A DNA stretch of 64,000 bases, taken from positions 1-64,000 of the forward strand of contig CAMBZN010000003.1 in assembly GCA_945872565.1 (NCBI GenBank), read 5' to 3'. Position numbers and translations under genes: made by a program. The DNA is from Chlamydia trachomatis. Lineage in GTDB: Bacteria > Chlamydiota > Chlamydiia > Chlamydiales > 2-12-FULL-49-11. The notes under the pieces were generated by a model. That model was not told where the DNA came from. It saw only the letters and a program-made list of their open reading frames with translations, and did no database searches. Positions 61,856 through 64,000 of this stretch are shown in pieces (within the stretch, counting starts at the first letter, position 1; each line of letters starts with the position of its first letter).

Positions 61856-61929
61856 AAAATGTAAAAATTAAATCTACTTATTAGTCCATTACTAAATGTG
61901 GACCTTTTGGGTCCACATTCTATTTACGA

Positions 61930-64000
61930 TCACTCCTGTTCTGTATTTGCAAGCACATCCAAACCTAATCCTTGCATCTCTTTTACAAGCACATTGAAAG
62001 ATTCTGGAACTCCTGCTTTTAACACATTCTCCCCTTTAACGATAGATTCATAAATACGAGTTCTTCCAGCTACGTCATCTGATTTCACTGTAAGCATCTC
62101 TTGCAATAAGTTTGCAGCTCCATATGCTTCAAGAGCCCAAACCTCCATCTCCCCGAATCTCTGACCACCCATCTTAGCTTTACCACCAAGAGGTTGTTGA
62201 GTAACAAGTGAGTATGGACCAATAGCCCTTGCGTGTATCTTATCAGCAACTAAGTGATTAAGTTTCAACATATAAATATATCCAACTACAACTGGAGTGT
62301 CAAATCTCTCTCCGGTGCGGCCGTCATATAGATACATCTTACCATCCTTTCGAAGCCCCTGCTCTTCCATCATTTTCCAGATTTCTTTTTCTGGGAATCC
62401 CTGGAATACTGGACTTTTTACATAAATACCTGCTTTTCTTGCGACATATCCAAGATGTGTCTCAAACATCTGACCAAGGTTCATCCTTGAAGGCACCCCT
62501 AATGGGTTTAAGATAATCTCAATTGTCTCGCCATTTTCTAGGTAAGGCATATCACACTCTTGAACAAGATTTGATACCACACCTTTGTTTCCATGACGTC
62601 CAGCCATCTTATCACCAACCTGAAGTTTACGCTTAGTTGCAACGTATACTTTTACCTGACGGATAACACCCGCTTCAAGATCAACATCTCCTTTTTTGAT
62701 ATACTCAACTTCAGTACTGTATTCCATACGAAGTTTTTCAATGTTTCTACGATGCTCTTTGATAAAACCGATCATCGCAGCAAAACGCTCAGTTTTAGGG
62801 AAGATGTAATCTTCAAGATCTTCAACTTCAAAAGTCTCAAGCAGCTCTTGTGAGAGGTTGTCCCCCTCTCTAACTACCATATCCCCTGTCTTTTTGTGAA
62901 GAATTGAACCTTCAGCAGGGCTATCTAGCAATAAAGCACCTAGTTTCTCATGCAATTCAAGTTGAATTTCAAGCTCTCTTTCTCTGCACTCTTTTTTCAG
63001 ATCTTGAGTACGTGATTTTTCCTCTACAAGTTCATCATCTGTTTTAGAAAGACGATCTCGTTTGGAAAAGACTTTTACGTCCATCACAACACCTTCAGTT
63101 CCGGGAGGAGCAACAAGGGATGCATCTTTTACATCAGCTGCTTTTTCTCCAAAGATTGCCCTTAAAAGACGCTCTTCAGGAGATAGCTCTGTTTCTGATT
63201 TTGGTGTTACCTTTCCAACAAGGATATCCCCAGGGAACACTTCTGCTCCTATACGGATGATTCCATCCTCAGAAAGATCACTTAATGCTTCTTCTGAAAC
63301 ATTAGGGATATCTCTTGTGATTTCCTCTTTTCCAAGTTTTGTATCACGAGCTGTTAATTCAAACTCTTGCACATAGATAGATGTAAACGTATCCTCTCTA
63401 ATTACTTTTTCAGAGATAATAATTGCATCCTCATAGTTGTAACCACACCATGGCATAAATGCAACCAGTACGTTTTGACCAAGTGCTATTTCCCCTTTTT
63501 CGGTTGAAGGACCATCAGCAATCACATCCCCTGCTTTGATCAAATCACCAACTTCTACAAGTGGAGATTGATTAACACAAGTTCCTGAATTACTTCTCAT
63601 GAATTTCTTCAATTCATATGTTTTTTTATCCAACACATTGTCTTTAGATGAAATAACAATTTTAAAACCATCTACATAGTCAACAATTCCATCTTCTAAG
63701 GCGATAACTACAGCGCCAGAATCTTTTGCTGCACGCATTTCGATACCTGTACCTACAATAGGTGCTGAAGGCTTTAATAAAGGAACTGCTTGACGTTGCA
63801 TGTTAGAACCCATCAAGGCTCTGTTAGCATCATCATGCTCTAGAAATGGGATCATTGCAGTAACGATAGAAACAAGTTGCTTAGGCGACACATCCATATG
63901 CGTTACTTTAGAAGTTGCAATACGAAGTGAGTCTCCTTTGTATCGTGCCCAACAAATTTCGTCTTTGAACATGTTAAAGTCATCAAGCATTGCTGAAGCT
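61930..64000 (-). CDS. rpoB: DNA-directed RNA polymerase subunit beta, C-terminal part
   Basis: The gene continues beyond the right edge, so only the last about 690 residues are present. Visible are [65 protein letters not shown] and [26 protein letters not shown]. The reading frame is open to the edge. Confidence 0.96.
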   Translation of the reverse strand, partial: ASAMLDDFNMFKDEICWARYKGDSLRIATSKVTHMDVSPKQLVSIVTAMIPFLEHDDANRALMGSNMQRQAVPLLKPSAPIVGTGIEMRAAKDSGAVVIALEDGIVDYVDGFKIVISSKDNVLDKKTYELKKFMRSNSGTCVNQSPLVEVGDLIKAGDVIADGPSTEKGEIALGQNVLVAFMPWCGYNYEDAIIISEKVIREDTFTSIYVQEFELTARDTKLGKEEITRDIPNVSEEALSDLSEDGIIRIGAEVFPGDILVGKVTPKSETELSPEERLLRAIFGEKAADVKDASLVAPPGTEGVVMDVKVFSKRDRLSKTDDELVEEKSRTQDLKKECRERELEIQLELHEKLGALLLDSPAEGSILHKKTGDMVVREGDNLSQELLETFEVEDLEDYIFPKTERFAAMIGFIKEHRRNIEKLRMEYSTEVEYIKKGDVDLEAGVIRQVKVYVATKRKLQVGDKMAGRHGNKGVVSNLVQECDMPYLENGETIEIILNPLGVPSRMNLGQMFETHLGYVARKAGIYVKSPVFQGFPEKEIWKMMEEQGLRKDGKMYLYDGRTGERFDTPVVVGYIYMLKLNHLVADKIHARAIGPYSLVTQQPLGGKAKMGGQRFGEMEVWALEAYGAANLLQEMLTVKSDDVAGRTRIYESIVKGENVLKAGVPESFNVLVKEMQGLGLDVLANTEQE

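Overview
This 64-kb, AT-rich window comes from a member of the Chlamydiota (order Chlamydiales), probably an environmental or amoeba-type lineage and not a Chlamydiaceae species. The evidence is gene content and order that match the chlamydial backbone: rpmG–LolC/E-like permease–lolD; folD–apbE; dcd next to ruvB; a long chlamydial-type PknD kinase overlapping valS; the V-type ATPase operon in the order E–(conserved unknown)–A–B–D–I–K; and tal and rpoBC nearby. This backbone is interrupted by genes that look host-directed and lineage-specific. I see no rRNA, tRNA or CRISPR array.

Layout. 0–5 kb: a partial membrane protein, a small 2OG-oxygenase-like protein, a candidate effector with a PP1-docking motif, a stand-alone Ddl, TsaC and a tandem pair of unknown paralogues. 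5–20 kb: housekeeping genes (SlyD-like FKBP, TsaD, L33, Lol-type ABC exporter, a CHRD-domain secreted protein, an MreD-like protein, an IMPase-family phosphatase, FolD, ApbE, RNase R, Dcd, RuvB, SpoIID-like), ending in a membrane-anchored dual-specificity-phosphatase-like protein. 20–23 kb: a membrane protein and a pair of paralogues, one keeping and one lacking a putative His/Cys catalytic pair. 23–34.6 kb: TrpS, PknD, ValS, AGCS symporter, DAHP synthase, a lipoprotein, a Nudix hydrolase and FumC. 34.6–37.9 kb: two convergent candidate ubiquitin-system effectors, one with a U-box-like domain and one a USP (C19)-type deubiquitinase. 37.9–47.2 kb: the V-ATPase operon, two small membrane proteins and transaldolase.

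47.2–57.6 kb is an accessory island between tal and rpoC. It holds two Inc-like membrane proteins (one a paralogue of the U-box-like protein), a duplicated two-gene unit (an unknown conserved protein plus a SprT-like/DUF2786 metallopeptidase) with one decayed copy, and a 3-kb cassette of metabolic genes bracketed by 175-bp direct repeats. It also holds a broken second copy of atpK, a degenerate ISAs1-type transposase, and a 43-bp sequence present twice in inverted orientation. 57.6–64 kb is rpoC and the 3' part of rpoB, ending in a clear intrinsic terminator.

The most interesting theme is a scattered set of predicted host-signalling proteins: a USP deubiquitinase, U-box-like proteins, a DUSP-like phosphatase and a PP1-docking protein. 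Three of them share a plan of N-terminal hydrophobic segment, low-complexity linker and eukaryote-like C-terminal domain. The functional assignments of these are inferences from motifs read by eye; none has been tested by a profile search here.
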